A stretch of DNA of 64,000 bases from Duganella rivi (GTDB taxonomy: Bacteria; Pseudomonadota; Gammaproteobacteria; Burkholderiales; Burkholderiaceae_D), in assembly GCF_009857435.1 (NCBI RefSeq), contig NZ_WWCK01000006.1, positions 269,029 to 333,028 of the forward strand, read 5' to 3'. The notes beneath the pieces were generated by a model that made no database searches, was not told the DNA's origin, and was given only the letters and a program-made list of their open reading frames with translations. Below, one piece after another: positions 50,743-63,409 of the stretch. Both the position numbers and the translations under genes were made by a program. The stretch's first letter is position 1. Each line of letters begins with the position of its first letter.

Positions 50743-51924
50743 TTATTCCGCCGCCGGCGGTTCGGTGCGCGGCAGCGTCAAGCTGAACACCGCCCCTTCG
50801 CCGGGTACGCTGCTCAGCGTCAGGCTGCCGTTGTGCGCCTCGGCCAGCTGGCGCGAGATGTACAAGCCCAGTCCCAGGCCGGCCGGCGCTTCGCTGCCGA
50901 CGCCGCGCTCATACGGTTCGAAAATCTTGGCCTGATGTTCCGGCTTCACGCCGGGGCCGCTATCGCGCACGTCGATGCGCACGCTATCGGCTAGCACCGC
51001 CAGCGTCACCACCACCGGCTGGCTGCCGCCGTAGCGCAGCGCATTGGTCAGCAAATTCATCACAATCTGCTCGATGCGGAAATCGTCCCACCAGCCGCGC
51101 ACCGGCACCGGCGCGTCGAGCACGATGCTGGTGCCGGCCGTCGCCGCTTGCGGCGTCAAATCCTGCACCACGCGGCCCAGCATGCCGGCCAGTTCCACCG
51201 AGCCCAGCCGCAACGACAGCTTGCCGCTGCGGATGCGCGACACGTCCAGCATATCGTCGATCAGGCGCACGATGTTCTGGATCTGGCGGTCGTCGCGCGA
51301 GACCATGCGCCGCAACTGATCGGGGCCGAAGGCCGCCATATTGCCGCGCTCCAGCTGCATCTTGCGCAGCTGGGTTTCGAGATACAGCGTATTGAGCGGC
51401 GTGCGCATCTCGTGCGACACCATCGACATGAACTCGTCGCGCATGCGCAGCGCGTGCTGCAACTGGGCCTGGGTTTCTTCCTGCTGGCGGCGCGCCGCTT
51501 CCAGCGCCTCGACCTGCTTGCGCATGGCGTCGCGCTGCTGGTACAGCGCCACGAACACTTCCACCTTGCTCTTCACCGCGAATGAATCGAGCGGCTTGTA
51601 CAGCACGTCCACCGCGCCCGCCTCGTAGCCCTTGAACGAGTAGTTCAACTCCTTGCCGGCCGCCGTCACAAAGACGATGGGGATGGAGCGGGTTTTCTCG
51701 GTGCCACGCATCAGCTCGGCCAGCTCGAAGCCGTCCATGCCCGGCATTTGCACGTCGAGGATGGCCAGCGCGAAGTCGTGCTGCAACAGCAGGGCCAAGG
51801 CTTGCTCGCCCGAGCCGGCCTGGTACACCGTGCGGCCGTCGCCGCGTATCAGCGCTTCCAGCGCCTGCAGGTTTTCCGGCAAGTCGTCAACGATGAGCAA
51901 CTTGGTGGGCGTGGCGTCGTGCAT
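50743..51924 (-). CDS. Response-regulator-histidine-kinase hybrid (REC-HisKA-HATPase)
   Basis: 393 residues. A receiver domain comes first (LLIVDDLPENLQALEALI ... LAILDVQMPGMDGFELAELM ... IPIVFVTAAGK ... DVLYKPLD), then a short coiled coil, HisKA (SMVSHEMRTPLNTLYLETQLRKMQ) and HATPase (NLLTNALRYGGSQPVVV ... DSGPGVKPEHQAKIFEPYERG ... GLGLGLYISRQLAEAHNG). It has no membrane helix. It is the last gene of the overlapping signalling operon; its ATG overlaps the CheB stop (TAATG). Confidence 0.93.
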   Translation of the reverse strand: MHDATPTKLLIVDDLPENLQALEALIRGDGRTVYQAGSGEQALALLLQHDFALAILDVQMPGMDGFELAELMRGTEKTRSIPIVFVTAAGKELNYSFKGYEAGAVDVLYKPLDSFAVKSKVEVFVALYQQRDAMRKQVEALEAARRQQEETQAQLQHALRMRDEFMSMVSHEMRTPLNTLYLETQLRKMQLERGNMAAFGPDQLRRMVSRDDRQIQNIVRLIDDMLDVSRIRSGKLSLRLGSVELAGMLGRVVQDLTPQAATAGTSIVLDAPVPVRGWWDDFRIEQIVMNLLTNALRYGGSQPVVVTLAVLADSVRIDVRDSGPGVKPEHQAKIFEPYERGVGSEAPAGLGLGLYISRQLAEAHNGSLTLSSVPGEGAVFSLTLPRTEPPAAE

Positions 51925-52526
51925 TACTTCGTCTCCAGCATCAGCAGCAGTGAGTGAATATCATCCAAGGGCAAAATCAAGTCCGGCACGCGCAGGCGGA
52001 TGGCTTCCAGCGGCATGATGGGCTGCTCGGCCTCCGCCGGCAACTGTACCACCGTCAAGCCGCCGGCCATGCCGATCGCGGCCAGCCCAGCCGCGCCGTC
52101 CTGGTTGGCGCCGGTCAGCAAGATGCCCAGCAGCGCCGGCCCGTAGGCATCGGCCGCCGATTCCATCAAGTAATCAATCGCAGGGCGCGAGAAGTGCACG
52201 CGCTCCTCACAGCTCAGCGAAAAACTGCGATCGCACTCAACAGATAAATGGTAGCCGGAACCGGCAAAATACAGCGTCCCGGAGGAAATTTCTTCTTTAT
52301 CGCGCGCCTCGCGCACGGGCAAGCGCATGCGCGTCTGGAACACCCCGGCCAGATTGCTTTGCCGGCCTTCCGGCACATGCAGCACCACCATGATGGCGCA
52401 GCCGTAGCCGGCCGGCAGGCCGGGCAGCAAGCGCAGCAGAGCGCCAACGCCGCCGGCCGAGGCGCCGATCACCACCGCCTCCACCGAGCGGCCGGCTAGC
52501 GCGGCAGCGATTGCGGGCGTCATCAT
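51924..52526 (-). CDS. CheB-type methylesterase catalytic domain without receiver
   Basis: 200 residues. Only the CheB esterase domain is present: nucleophile Ser23 in VVIGASAGGVGAL, His50 in VVLHVPEGRQ and Asp143 in GILLTGANQDGA, which together form the catalytic triad. The usual N-terminal receiver is missing. Domain-only CheB occurs in chemosensory and CheB/CheR-kinase pathways, where it removes methyl or amide groups. It starts 2 bp after CheR, so the methylation pair is coupled. Confidence 0.9.
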   Translation of the reverse strand: MMTPAIAAALAGRSVEAVVIGASAGGVGALLRLLPGLPAGYGCAIMVVLHVPEGRQSNLAGVFQTRMRLPVREARDKEEISSGTLYFAGSGYHLSVECDRSFSLSCEERVHFSRPAIDYLMESAADAYGPALLGILLTGANQDGAAGLAAIGMAGGLTVVQLPAEAEQPIMPLEAIRLRVPDLILPLDDIHSLLLMLETK

Positions 52527-52528
52527 GG

Positions 52529-53347
52529 TCAGCGCTTGCGGAACAGCCGCTCGCGCTTGAGCACCGGCTCAAAGTGCGGGGCATAGGCGGAGAAGTCGAT
52601 GCTTTCCTTGCTGCCCAGCCCGAGGAAACCGCGGTGGCACAGCGATTCGTGGAACAGGCCGAAGGCGCGCTCCTGCAACTTCTTCTTAAAATAGATCATC
52701 ACGTTGCGGCAGCTGATCAACTGCGTTTCCGCGAACACGGCGTCGGTGGCGAGGCTGTGATCGGCGAAGGTGACGTTTTCACACAACGACGGCTCGAACA
52801 GCGCGGCGTTGTAGGCCGCCGTGTAGTAATCGGAAAAGCTGCGCGTGCCGCCCGCAGCTTGATAGTTGGCGGTGTACTCGCGCACCGCCTCCAGCGGGAA
52901 CACGCCCTTGCGCGCCTTCTCCAGCGATTGCGGGTTGATGTCGGTGGCGTAGATCATGCTGCGTTCCAGCAGGCCTTCTTCCTTGAGCAGGATGGCCATC
53001 GAATACACTTCCTCGCCGGTGCTGCAGCCGGCGATCCAGATTTTCAGCGACGGGTAGGTGCGCAGCACCGGGATCACGTGTTCGCGCAGGCCGGCGAAGT
53101 AGCCGGGGTCGCGGAACATGGTGGTGACGGGAATGGTCAGGTATTGCAGCAACTGGCTGAAGGCGGCCGGCTCGTGGATGATGCGCGCTTGCAGCGCCGA
53201 GATGTTGTCGCAGCCCATCTCGCGCACGGCGTGCAGCACGCGGCGCTTTTGCGAAGCGCCGGTGTAGTCGCGGAAATCGTAGCTGTACTTCATGTAGATG
53301 GACTCCATCAACATCTTCAGCTCGATCTCGGTGTCGCTGTGCTGCAT
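52529..53347 (-). CDS. CheR-type methyltransferase
   Basis: 272 residues, ATG at 53347, 2 bp after the kinase stop. An upstream in-frame ATG at 53377 would sit inside the kinase gene. CheR motifs: YSYDFRDYTGASQKRRV near 20-36, LLQYLTIPVTTMFRDPGYFAGL, LKIWIAGCSTGEEVYSMAILL (the SAM-binding glycine loop) and VTFADHSLATDAVFAETQLISCRNVMIYF. No TPR tail is present. With the neighbouring CheB it methylates a signalling target, which in this operon could be the adjacent kinase system, as no receptor gene is next to it. Confidence 0.93.
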   Translation of the reverse strand: MQHSDTEIELKMLMESIYMKYSYDFRDYTGASQKRRVLHAVREMGCDNISALQARIIHEPAAFSQLLQYLTIPVTTMFRDPGYFAGLREHVIPVLRTYPSLKIWIAGCSTGEEVYSMAILLKEEGLLERSMIYATDINPQSLEKARKGVFPLEAVREYTANYQAAGGTRSFSDYYTAAYNAALFEPSLCENVTFADHSLATDAVFAETQLISCRNVMIYFKKKLQERAFGLFHESLCHRGFLGLGSKESIDFSAYAPHFEPVLKRERLFRKR

Positions 53348-53349
53348 GA

Positions 53350-56853
<3,504 letters not shown>

Positions 56854-56921
56854 AGTAAGAGCCAAAGTAGCATGAGAAGCAACGAGTTTATCTCAAATAC
56901 AAGTTTAGCTCAGCCCCCATT

Positions 56922-57134
56922 TCAACCGTGCGCAAGCATGCCACCACAATCACTATCGACCACCTGCTCATGCTGCGTAAAAACCACCATCCAGGCATCC
57001 TCCGCCATCCGCCCCGGAACCATCGCATCCACCAGCACCGCCAGCCTCTCGCCCAGCGATTCATCAGCCGGCCCCTCAATGTCAATCAACAAGAACTTGC
57101 CATCCTCTTGAATTTCAAAGGACATCGTTGGCAT
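56922..57134 (-). CDS. Small protein of unknown function upstream of the hybrid kinase
   Basis: 70 residues (66 if MSFEIQ at 57122 is the start): SFEIQEDGKFLLIDIEGPADESLGERLAVLVDAMVPGRMAEDAW, then VVFTQHEQVVDSDCGGMLAHG. It is mixed acidic/hydrophobic with no signal peptide. It reads the same way as the kinase and ends 69 bp before it, so it could be a small accessory protein. No strong Shine-Dalgarno supports it, and the family is not recognised. The rest of the 400-bp interval holds only the terminator at 57207-57238. Confidence 0.45.
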   Translation of the reverse strand: MPTMSFEIQEDGKFLLIDIEGPADESLGERLAVLVDAMVPGRMAEDAWMVVFTQHEQVVDSDCGGMLAHG

Positions 57135-57206
57135 CCCGACTCAAGGGGCATTCGGCCAAGATATCGCTGTTCTGCAGGCGCGACTGTGATCTGCGTAAAT
57201 GAAAAT

Positions 57207-57238
57207 GGCCGCGCGGAGGGGCAACCCTCGGCGCGGCC
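57207..57238 (-). terminator. Terminator of the dehydrogenase operon
   Basis: GGCCGCGC and GCGCGGCC flank a further stem GGAGGG/CCCTC around a GCAA loop, with one mismatch in 14-bp arms. Read on the minus strand, the hairpin is followed by ATTTTCATTT, a moderately T-rich tail. It lies 18 bp past the cytochrome c gene stop. Confidence 0.75.
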
Positions 57239-57255
57239 AGCAGTGTTGCTGTTAC

Positions 57256-58608
57256 TTAGTGTTGTACTTCGGCTTCGGCATCCACTTGTTTGCGGATTTT
57301 GGCGACCTGGCCGGCGTCGGGTGCGGAGGCTTGGTTGCCCCAGCTTTGGCGCACGAAGGTGACCAGCTGCGCGGCTTCCTCGTCCGACAAACGCCATGCG
57401 AAGCCCGGCATGCCGAGAGCCGACGGCGCCCCCTTGGTCGACGGCAGCTTGCTGCCCGCCAGCACCAGGCGAATCAGCGAGGTCGGATCGTCCGACAGCA
57501 CCGATGGATTGCCCGCCAGCGCCGGGAATACTTTGGCGTTGGAGGTCGCATCCGTGCGGTGGCACGCGGCGCAGTTGTCGAGATAAAGCTGCGCCCCGCG
57601 ATTCTCTTCGCGCCCGGCCTTGAGCGCCTTGGCAGTGGCATCGCTTGCCGCATAGCGCGCCTTCTCATCCGGCCCCGGCGTCAGCGACTTCAGGTAGACG
57701 GCGATGGACTTCAAATCCTCCGGCGACATTTCCTGCGTGCTGTGCGACACCACGTCCGCCATCGGCGAGCCAACCACCGCCGAATGCGCATTGCGCGCCT
57801 TGCTCAGCGTATCGATGATGTCTTGCTCAGTCCAGCGGCCCAGGCCACCGGCCGGATTGCTGCGCAAGTTCACCGCCAGCCAGCCGTCAATCACCGGGCC
57901 GCCAGCCAGGTAGGCGGGATTCGACTCATCCTGCGCCAACTCCTGCATGGTCGCAGCACGCGGCGTATGGCAAGCGCCGCAGTGACCCAGCGATTGCACC
58001 AGGTAGGCGCCACGCGCCAGCGCATCGCTCTGGTATTTGCTCAACACCAGCGGCTCCACCGCAGGCGCGTAAGTCTTGCGCCAGATCGCCAGCGGCCAGT
58101 TCATCGATAGCGGCCAGTGAATGTCTGGCCCACGATTCGCCTGCGTCACCGGCTGCACGCCATGCATGAAGTAGGCATATAGCGCGCGCATATCGTCATC
58201 CGTCACCTTGGCATAGGACGGATACGGCATGGCCGGATACAGCGTGGCGCCCGACGGCGCAATACCGTGGCGCACGGCGCGGTCGAAGTCATTCAAGCTG
58301 TAGTTGCCGATGCCGGTGGTTTTGTCCGGCGTGATGTTGGAGCTGTAGATCGCACCAATCGGCGTCGCCATCGACAGGCCACCTGCGAACGGCTGGCCCT
58401 TCGGCGCCGTGTGGCAAGCCACGCAGTCCGCCGCCACGGCCAGATAGCGGCCCTTCTCGATCAGCTGCGCGCTCGGCGCCGCCAGATTGAACGCCCCCGG
58501 CCCGATGTCCTTGGTCGCGGTAGCCTGCGAGCCATAGGCAAACGCGCCCACTACGCCCACTACCACCACGCCAGCGACGACCAGGATTGCTTTTTTCAGA
58601 TTGCTCAT
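57256..58608 (-). CDS. Triple-haem membrane cytochrome c subunit of a GMC dehydrogenase
   Basis: 450 residues. An N-terminal signal/anchor helix (AILVVAGVVVVGVVGAFAYG) and three CXXCH haem sites: CVACH, CGACH and CAACH, with later Met-rich ligand regions such as TLYPAMPYPSYAKVTDDDM. This is the family of cytochrome subunits of gluconate, sorbitol and 2-ketogluconate dehydrogenases, which pass electrons from the flavoprotein to quinone. It is 12 bp after the GMC subunit gene. Confidence 0.93.
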   Translation of the reverse strand: MSNLKKAILVVAGVVVVGVVGAFAYGSQATATKDIGPGAFNLAAPSAQLIEKGRYLAVAADCVACHTAPKGQPFAGGLSMATPIGAIYSSNITPDKTTGIGNYSLNDFDRAVRHGIAPSGATLYPAMPYPSYAKVTDDDMRALYAYFMHGVQPVTQANRGPDIHWPLSMNWPLAIWRKTYAPAVEPLVLSKYQSDALARGAYLVQSLGHCGACHTPRAATMQELAQDESNPAYLAGGPVIDGWLAVNLRSNPAGGLGRWTEQDIIDTLSKARNAHSAVVGSPMADVVSHSTQEMSPEDLKSIAVYLKSLTPGPDEKARYAASDATAKALKAGREENRGAQLYLDNCAACHRTDATSNAKVFPALAGNPSVLSDDPTSLIRLVLAGSKLPSTKGAPSALGMPGFAWRLSDEEAAQLVTFVRQSWGNQASAPDAGQVAKIRKQVDAEAEVQH

Positions 58609-58620
58609 GTCGTCGTCTCC

Positions 58621-60396
58621 TTAAGCCTGGACCAGCGGGCCTGGGTTCTTCAGATACAGCTCGCGGACCGCCTTGGCACACCAGTAGGTCAGCGCGCCCA
58701 CCATGCCGGTCGGGTTGTAGCCGTTGTTCTGGGGGAAGGCATTCGCGCCTGGCGCAAACACGTTCGACACATCCCACGATTGCAGGTAGCGGTTCAGCGC
58801 CGAGGTCTTCGGATCGCTGCCCATGATGGCGCCGCCGCAGGTGTGGGTCGATTGGTACTGCGTCACGTTGTAGTGATCGCCGTCTTTCTTGGCATCGCCC
58901 TTGGTCGCTTTCGGGCCCAGCACTTTGCACATATCGGTGGCTTTCTCCACCAGGTATTGCGAAGCCTTGACCTCGTTGTCATGCCAGTCGAAGGTCATGC
59001 GCAGCAGTGGACGGCCGAAGGCGTCCTTGTAAGTCGGATCCAGGCTCAGGTAAGCATCCTGGTAGGACATGCACGAACCCTGCACCTCGTAATAGAACGA
59101 GTGACGGAACGCTTCTTTCACGCCCTTCTTCCAGTTGCTGCCCCAGTTCGGTACCCCCGGCGCAGTGGCGATGCCGCGCACCGGGCCACCGCCCGGCTGG
59201 CGCGCCCAGACGATGCCGCCGCCGATGAAGCCGGACTTGGCGCTGTCGTTGCGGTTGCCGTTCAAGTCGTCGATGGTGGTGCCGCCGCCGCCGATGCCCA
59301 TGAATTGGTTGGCGTTCACGGTGTCATCAAAGAACAGCGAGACGCGGTTCAAGTTCTGGTACGAGTAGTTGCGGCCAATGGTGCCGGTGTTGCTGACCGG
59401 GTCATACGGCACGCCGATGCCCGACAACAGCATCAAGTGCACATTGAACAGCGAGAACGCACACAGCAGCACGATGTCCGCAGGCTGCTCGGTCTCGCGG
59501 CCCTGCGCGTCGAGATAGGTGACGCCGGTGGCTTTCTTCTTGTCGGCGGTCAGGTTGACCTTCAACACTTGCGCCAGCGTGCGCAGCTCAAAGCCCTTGC
59601 GGCCGCGCAGCACCGGCATGATGCAGGCGTTCGGGCTAGCCTTGGAGTAATTCAGGCAGCCGTAGTCCGAGCAGAAACCGCAGAAATTACACGGGCCCAT
59701 CTGGCAGCCATACGGATTCACATAGGGGCCGGAGGCGTTCGAGGCGGGAATCGGATACGGGTGATAGCCCATCTCGCGCGCAGCTTTGTAGAACAACTCG
59801 CCGCCGAGGTAATTCGGATTCGGCGGCAGCGCAAATTCACGCGAGCGCGAACCTTCAAACGGATTACCGCCTTCAACAACCTGGCCATTGATGACGCCGG
59901 CCTTGCCCGAGGTGCCGCACACGTATTCGAAGTGATCGAAATGCGGCTCCAGATCTTCGTACGAGATAGGGAAGTCTTGAATGGTCATGCCTTGCGGGAT
60001 GAATTTTTTGCCGTAGCGCTGCTCAATATTGCTGCGCACCTTGAAGTCCTCCGGCAGCGCGCGGAAGTGACAGCCCGACCAGTGGCTGCCGGCGCCGCCC
60101 ACGCCGGTGCCCGGCTTGAACGACCCCATTTGGCGATACGGCACCGCCGTGTCGTTGACGCCGTGGCGGATGGTGACGGTTTCCTTGTTTAACGATTGCA
60201 GATATTTGCGGTGTACCGAGCCTTCCAGTTCATCCACCACGCGCGGATACGCGAAGTCCGGCTGCGTGTCGCGATCCGGGCCGCGTTCCAGGCACACCAC
60301 GTTGAGGCCGGCGTCGGTCAATTCCTTGGCCATAATCGCGCCAGTCCAGCCCATGCCGACAATCACGGCGTCTACTTTATTTTTTACGATAGTCAT
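58621..60396 (-). CDS. GMC-family FAD-dependent membrane dehydrogenase, large subunit
   Basis: 591 residues from ATG 60396 (MTIVKNKVDAV), 5 bp after the small-subunit stop. The N-terminal FAD dinucleotide-binding fold is VDAVIVGMGWTGAIMAKEL with GxGxxG at 14-19. Later segments GGAGSHWSGCHFRALPED and YQSTHTCGGAIMGSDPKTSALNRYLQSWDVSNVFAPGANAFPQNNGYNPTGMVGAL fit the gluconate/sugar dehydrogenase alpha subunit. It oxidises a periplasmic sugar or sugar acid. Substrate is not decided by sequence. Confidence 0.93.
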   Translation of the reverse strand: MTIVKNKVDAVIVGMGWTGAIMAKELTDAGLNVVCLERGPDRDTQPDFAYPRVVDELEGSVHRKYLQSLNKETVTIRHGVNDTAVPYRQMGSFKPGTGVGGAGSHWSGCHFRALPEDFKVRSNIEQRYGKKFIPQGMTIQDFPISYEDLEPHFDHFEYVCGTSGKAGVINGQVVEGGNPFEGSRSREFALPPNPNYLGGELFYKAAREMGYHPYPIPASNASGPYVNPYGCQMGPCNFCGFCSDYGCLNYSKASPNACIMPVLRGRKGFELRTLAQVLKVNLTADKKKATGVTYLDAQGRETEQPADIVLLCAFSLFNVHLMLLSGIGVPYDPVSNTGTIGRNYSYQNLNRVSLFFDDTVNANQFMGIGGGGTTIDDLNGNRNDSAKSGFIGGGIVWARQPGGGPVRGIATAPGVPNWGSNWKKGVKEAFRHSFYYEVQGSCMSYQDAYLSLDPTYKDAFGRPLLRMTFDWHDNEVKASQYLVEKATDMCKVLGPKATKGDAKKDGDHYNVTQYQSTHTCGGAIMGSDPKTSALNRYLQSWDVSNVFAPGANAFPQNNGYNPTGMVGALTYWCAKAVRELYLKNPGPLVQA

Positions 60397-60401
60397 CTTG
60401 A

Positions 60402-61130
60402 TTAACCCCTGCGTCCAGCCAGATCGACCGGGCCGATCGGATACGGTTTGTCGCGGACTTCCACCCAGTCCAGATAGTCGGCGCGCATGCCGGGATAGCC
60501 GATCATCTTCCACGATCCCATGCCCTTGTTGCCGCCGTGCTTAGGATCGGCAAAGTAGCCGTTGCGCACTTCGTTCAGCAGATTGGTGAAGAACAGCTTG
60601 GCCGAGATTTCTTCCAGCTTGAGCTTGCCGCCTTCGCAGCCTTTCAGAATTTCTTCCTGCTGCTTGCGATCCAGATCGGCAAACGCCTTGCCGCCGAATT
60701 GCGAGGCACAATAGCCGTCCACATTCTTGATGCCGACGCGGATGATGTCGCGCAGCGCCAGCTTGCCCTGGTAGCCGAACTCCGGCGCGGCCTGCACGAA
60801 CGGGCCTTGCATGTACCAGATATCGCCGGCGGCGAACGGCGTTTGCATGTGGCGGTCAAGGAACTCCAGCACGCCCAGCTCAATGGCGCCGGGGCCGTGC
60901 TCGTCGTGCGGGATCAGGCGATCCACGGCGGCGCCGAGGAACGTCCATTCGACCTGGTTAAAGAAAGTGGGCGTGTAAGCATTTGGCTTGCCTTCCGGTG
61001 CGTTGGCATCGGCGGCGGTGGCCGTCGACAGCGCGCGCACTGCACCGGTCGCGGCAACCGCGCCGATCGGCACAAACACCATGCTCTTGATAAGGTTGCG
61101 CCGCGACGGCGACTGCGTGTCGTCAGACAT
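60402..61130 (-). CDS. Gluconate 2-dehydrogenase subunit 3-type protein with Tat signal
   Basis: 242 residues. A twin-arginine signal (SRRNLIKSMVFVPIGAVAATGAV, with Arg10-Arg11) shows folded export, probably taking the flavin subunit along as a hitchhiker since that subunit has no signal. The body (WTFLGAAVDRLIPHDEHGPGAIELGVLEFLDRHM and a C-terminal KGMGSWKMIGYPGMRADYLDWVEVRDKPYPIGPVDLAGRRG) fits the small subunit family. It is the first structural gene after the two-component pair, from which it is separated by 24 bp. Confidence 0.92.
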   Translation of the reverse strand: MSDDTQSPSRRNLIKSMVFVPIGAVAATGAVRALSTATAADANAPEGKPNAYTPTFFNQVEWTFLGAAVDRLIPHDEHGPGAIELGVLEFLDRHMQTPFAAGDIWYMQGPFVQAAPEFGYQGKLALRDIIRVGIKNVDGYCASQFGGKAFADLDRKQQEEILKGCEGGKLKLEEISAKLFFTNLLNEVRNGYFADPKHGGNKGMGSWKMIGYPGMRADYLDWVEVRDKPYPIGPVDLAGRRG

Positions 61131-61154
61131 TTTATTTCTCCTCTGTGTGAGACG

Positions 61155-61835
61155 TCAGGGTTGCTGCGCGCTGCGCGCTTCCCATCGATAGCCGACCCCA
61201 TAGACCGCCGAAATGGCTTCGGCGAGACCGGCTTCTTCCAGTTTCCGGCGCAGGTTTTTCACATGCGTATCGATCGTGCGGTCATGCACGATGCGCCGGT
61301 CCTCGTACACCCCGGTGCGCAAGTCATCGCGTGACAAGGCGTTGCCGGGGGCGGCGCGCAGCATCTTCAGCAAGCGGAATTCCACCGGCGTCAGAGCCAG
61401 CTCCTTGCCGTGGACAAATGCGCGCATGCCCTGTTCATCGATCTGCAGGCCCGGCTGCGGCGTGCCGGACGGGCGGCGGCGCAGCACCGCGCGCACCCTC
61501 GCCACCACTTCGCGCGGGCTGAAGGGCTTGCAGATGTAATCGTCGGCGCCGCTATCGAGGCCGTCGAGGCGGTCCTCCTCTTGCGCGCGCGCCGTCATCA
61601 TGATGATCGGGATGTCGCTGCTGGCGCGCAGGGCGCGGCACAGCGATAAGCCGTCCATGCCGGGCAGCATCCAGTCGAGCAGGATCAGATCGATATCGCC
61701 GGCGGCCACCGTGGCCTGCACCGCCAAGCCGTCATGCTGGGCGCTGGCGCGGTAGCCGGCCGCTTGCAAATAGCTGACCAGCAGGCGCGCGAGGCGCTGT
61801 TCATCTTCGACCACCAGGACGTGCGGGGCGTTCAT
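61155..61835 (-). CDS. OmpR-family response regulator (BaeR-like)
   Basis: 226 residues from ATG 61835, overlapping the kinase stop as ATGA. The receiver begins VLVVEDEQRLARLLVSYLQAAG, with the phospho-acceptor in LILLDWMLPGMDGLSLCRALR and a K in DDYICKPFSPRE. The winged-helix output domain (ALTPVEFRLLKMLRAAPGNALSRDDLRTGVYEDRRIVHDRTIDTHVKNLRRKLEEAG) is complete. The arrangement is a full OmpR-type regulator. Its stop is 24 bp from the dehydrogenase operon, which it probably activates. Confidence 0.93.
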   Translation of the reverse strand: MNAPHVLVVEDEQRLARLLVSYLQAAGYRASAQHDGLAVQATVAAGDIDLILLDWMLPGMDGLSLCRALRASSDIPIIMMTARAQEEDRLDGLDSGADDYICKPFSPREVVARVRAVLRRRPSGTPQPGLQIDEQGMRAFVHGKELALTPVEFRLLKMLRAAPGNALSRDDLRTGVYEDRRIVHDRTIDTHVKNLRRKLEEAGLAEAISAVYGVGYRWEARSAQQP

Positions 61836-63241
61836 GCCATTTCTCCCGGCAGCGGCAGGGTGATGCGGATGGCGAGGCCATGCGGTGGCATCGCATGGGC
61901 GTGCGAGGCGCTGATGGCGCCGCCATGCGCTTCCACGATGCTGCGGCAAATCGACAGGCCGAGGCCGCTGCCGCCAGTGGTGCGGCTGCGTGCACGGTCG
62001 CCGCGCCAGAAGCGTTCAAACAGCATGGGCAGGCCGGCATCAGCGACACCCGCGCCGTTGTCGGCCAAGGTCAGCACCGCTTGATCGCGCAGAATGTGCA
62101 GGCCGATGCGCAATTGCGTCGCGCCTTCCGCGTGGCGCAGCGTGTTGTTGAACAGATTGCGCAGCAGCTGGCGTAGGCGCACCGTATCGCCTTCGATGGT
62201 CATTGCGGCAGGCGTGTCGGTGATGATTTCCATACCGGCCAGCGCCATCGGTTCGCGCCACTTGTGCACTTCGCTGGCCAGCAGCGTCACCAGATCCAGC
62301 GCCTCGCGCCGATAATCGAAGGCGCCTACTTCCGACAGCGTGATCTGGCGCATGTCTTCCACCAGGCGGGTCAGCGTCGCCACCTCGTCCATCAACGCCC
62401 GCAGGCTGTTGACGTCGATCGGCTCGATACCGTCTTCCATCGCTTCCAGCTGCGCTTGCAGTACCGACAGCGGCGTGCGCAGCTCGTGCGAGATATCGGC
62501 CATGAAGTGGCGGCGCAGCGCTTCGTTGCTTTCCAGCGTGGCGACCATGATGTTGAAATTGCGCGCCAGCGTGCCCAGTTCATCGCGCTGCGCATGCGGC
62601 ACGCGCACGCCGTAATCGCCGGCAGCGACCTTGGATGCCGCCGCAATCAAGCGCCGCGTCGGCGCCACAAAGCTGCGCGCCAGCAGGATCGCCGCCAGCG
62701 CGGCCAGCACCAGCGTCAGCAAGCCGATAAACAAGCTGTCGCGCTGCTGCTGCATCTGGAAAGTCTGCTCGGCCTCTTCCTGCAAGCCGCGCAAAGGCGC
62801 ACCGGCCAGCGTGCCGACTGCGACGCCGTTGACCAGCACCGGCTGGTAGCGCAAGTCATCGCCAGTCTGCAAATTGCCTGCGAGGTGATTGCCCTGTTGA
62901 TCGTACAGGCCGAGACGGCGCGGCGCCTTGTCGGGCACCGCGTAGTAAATGGAGTCGCCGCCGGGGCGCGGAGAAGTGGCGCGCTCGCGGCCGATGGCGC
63001 CGGTATAGCGCTCCCAGGCCTCGCGGTTATTGCGGATAAAGTCCCAGTTGCCGTGCTCCTGGTAGGCACGCGAGAACTCGAAGGCCATCGCCTCCATGCG
63101 GCGCGCCTCGACTTCATTCAGATAGCCCTGGAAGCCGCGCTTAAAACTCCAGCGCGTGCCCAAGCCAACGCCCACCGCTGTCAGCATGCTGACGATCAGC
63201 AGTGAAAGAAACAAGCGGGCAGTGATACCGATCTTGACCAT
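61832..63241 (-). CDS. Membrane sensor histidine kinase (BaeS-like)
   Basis: 469 residues. Membrane helices near 8-28 and 168-192 enclose a periplasmic sensory region. HAMP (SFVAPTRRLIAAASKVAAGDYGVRVPHAQRDELGTLARNFNIMVATLE), HisKA with the phospho-His in FMADISHELRTPLSVLQAQLEAMED and a HATPase with NNTLRHAEGATQLRIGL, DNGAGVADAGLPMLFERFWRGD and GGSGLGLSICRSIVEAHGG complete a standard kinase. It forms a pair with the overlapping regulator. Confidence 0.93.
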   Translation of the reverse strand: MVKIGITARLFLSLLIVSMLTAVGVGLGTRWSFKRGFQGYLNEVEARRMEAMAFEFSRAYQEHGNWDFIRNNREAWERYTGAIGRERATSPRPGGDSIYYAVPDKAPRRLGLYDQQGNHLAGNLQTGDDLRYQPVLVNGVAVGTLAGAPLRGLQEEAEQTFQMQQQRDSLFIGLLTLVLAALAAILLARSFVAPTRRLIAAASKVAAGDYGVRVPHAQRDELGTLARNFNIMVATLESNEALRRHFMADISHELRTPLSVLQAQLEAMEDGIEPIDVNSLRALMDEVATLTRLVEDMRQITLSEVGAFDYRREALDLVTLLASEVHKWREPMALAGMEIITDTPAAMTIEGDTVRLRQLLRNLFNNTLRHAEGATQLRIGLHILRDQAVLTLADNGAGVADAGLPMLFERFWRGDRARSRTTGGSGLGLSICRSIVEAHGGAISASHAHAMPPHGLAIRITLPLPGEMA

Positions 63242-63374
63242 CAGGCCATTAAGCCACGATGCCCAAAGCGGTTCAAGCGTGCAACTTAAAACTGCCGGGA
63301 TTCTTCACAGAAACTCCACATTTGCATGTGTAATCTTGTTAGTCCGGCATAGGTTCTTGCTGCGGTTTCATAGC

Positions 63375-63399
63375 GGCCGGCGCAAACAATGCGCCGGCC
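63375..63399 (-). terminator. GC-rich hairpin after the TonB receptor fragment
   Basis: GGCCGGCGCA and TGCGCCGGCC form perfect 10-bp arms around an AACAA loop, 11 bp beyond the receptor stop on the minus strand. No good T run follows, so it may end the receptor transcript with help from Rho or act as a stability hairpin. Confidence 0.5.
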
Positions 63400-63409
63400 T
63401 TCTTCACAC

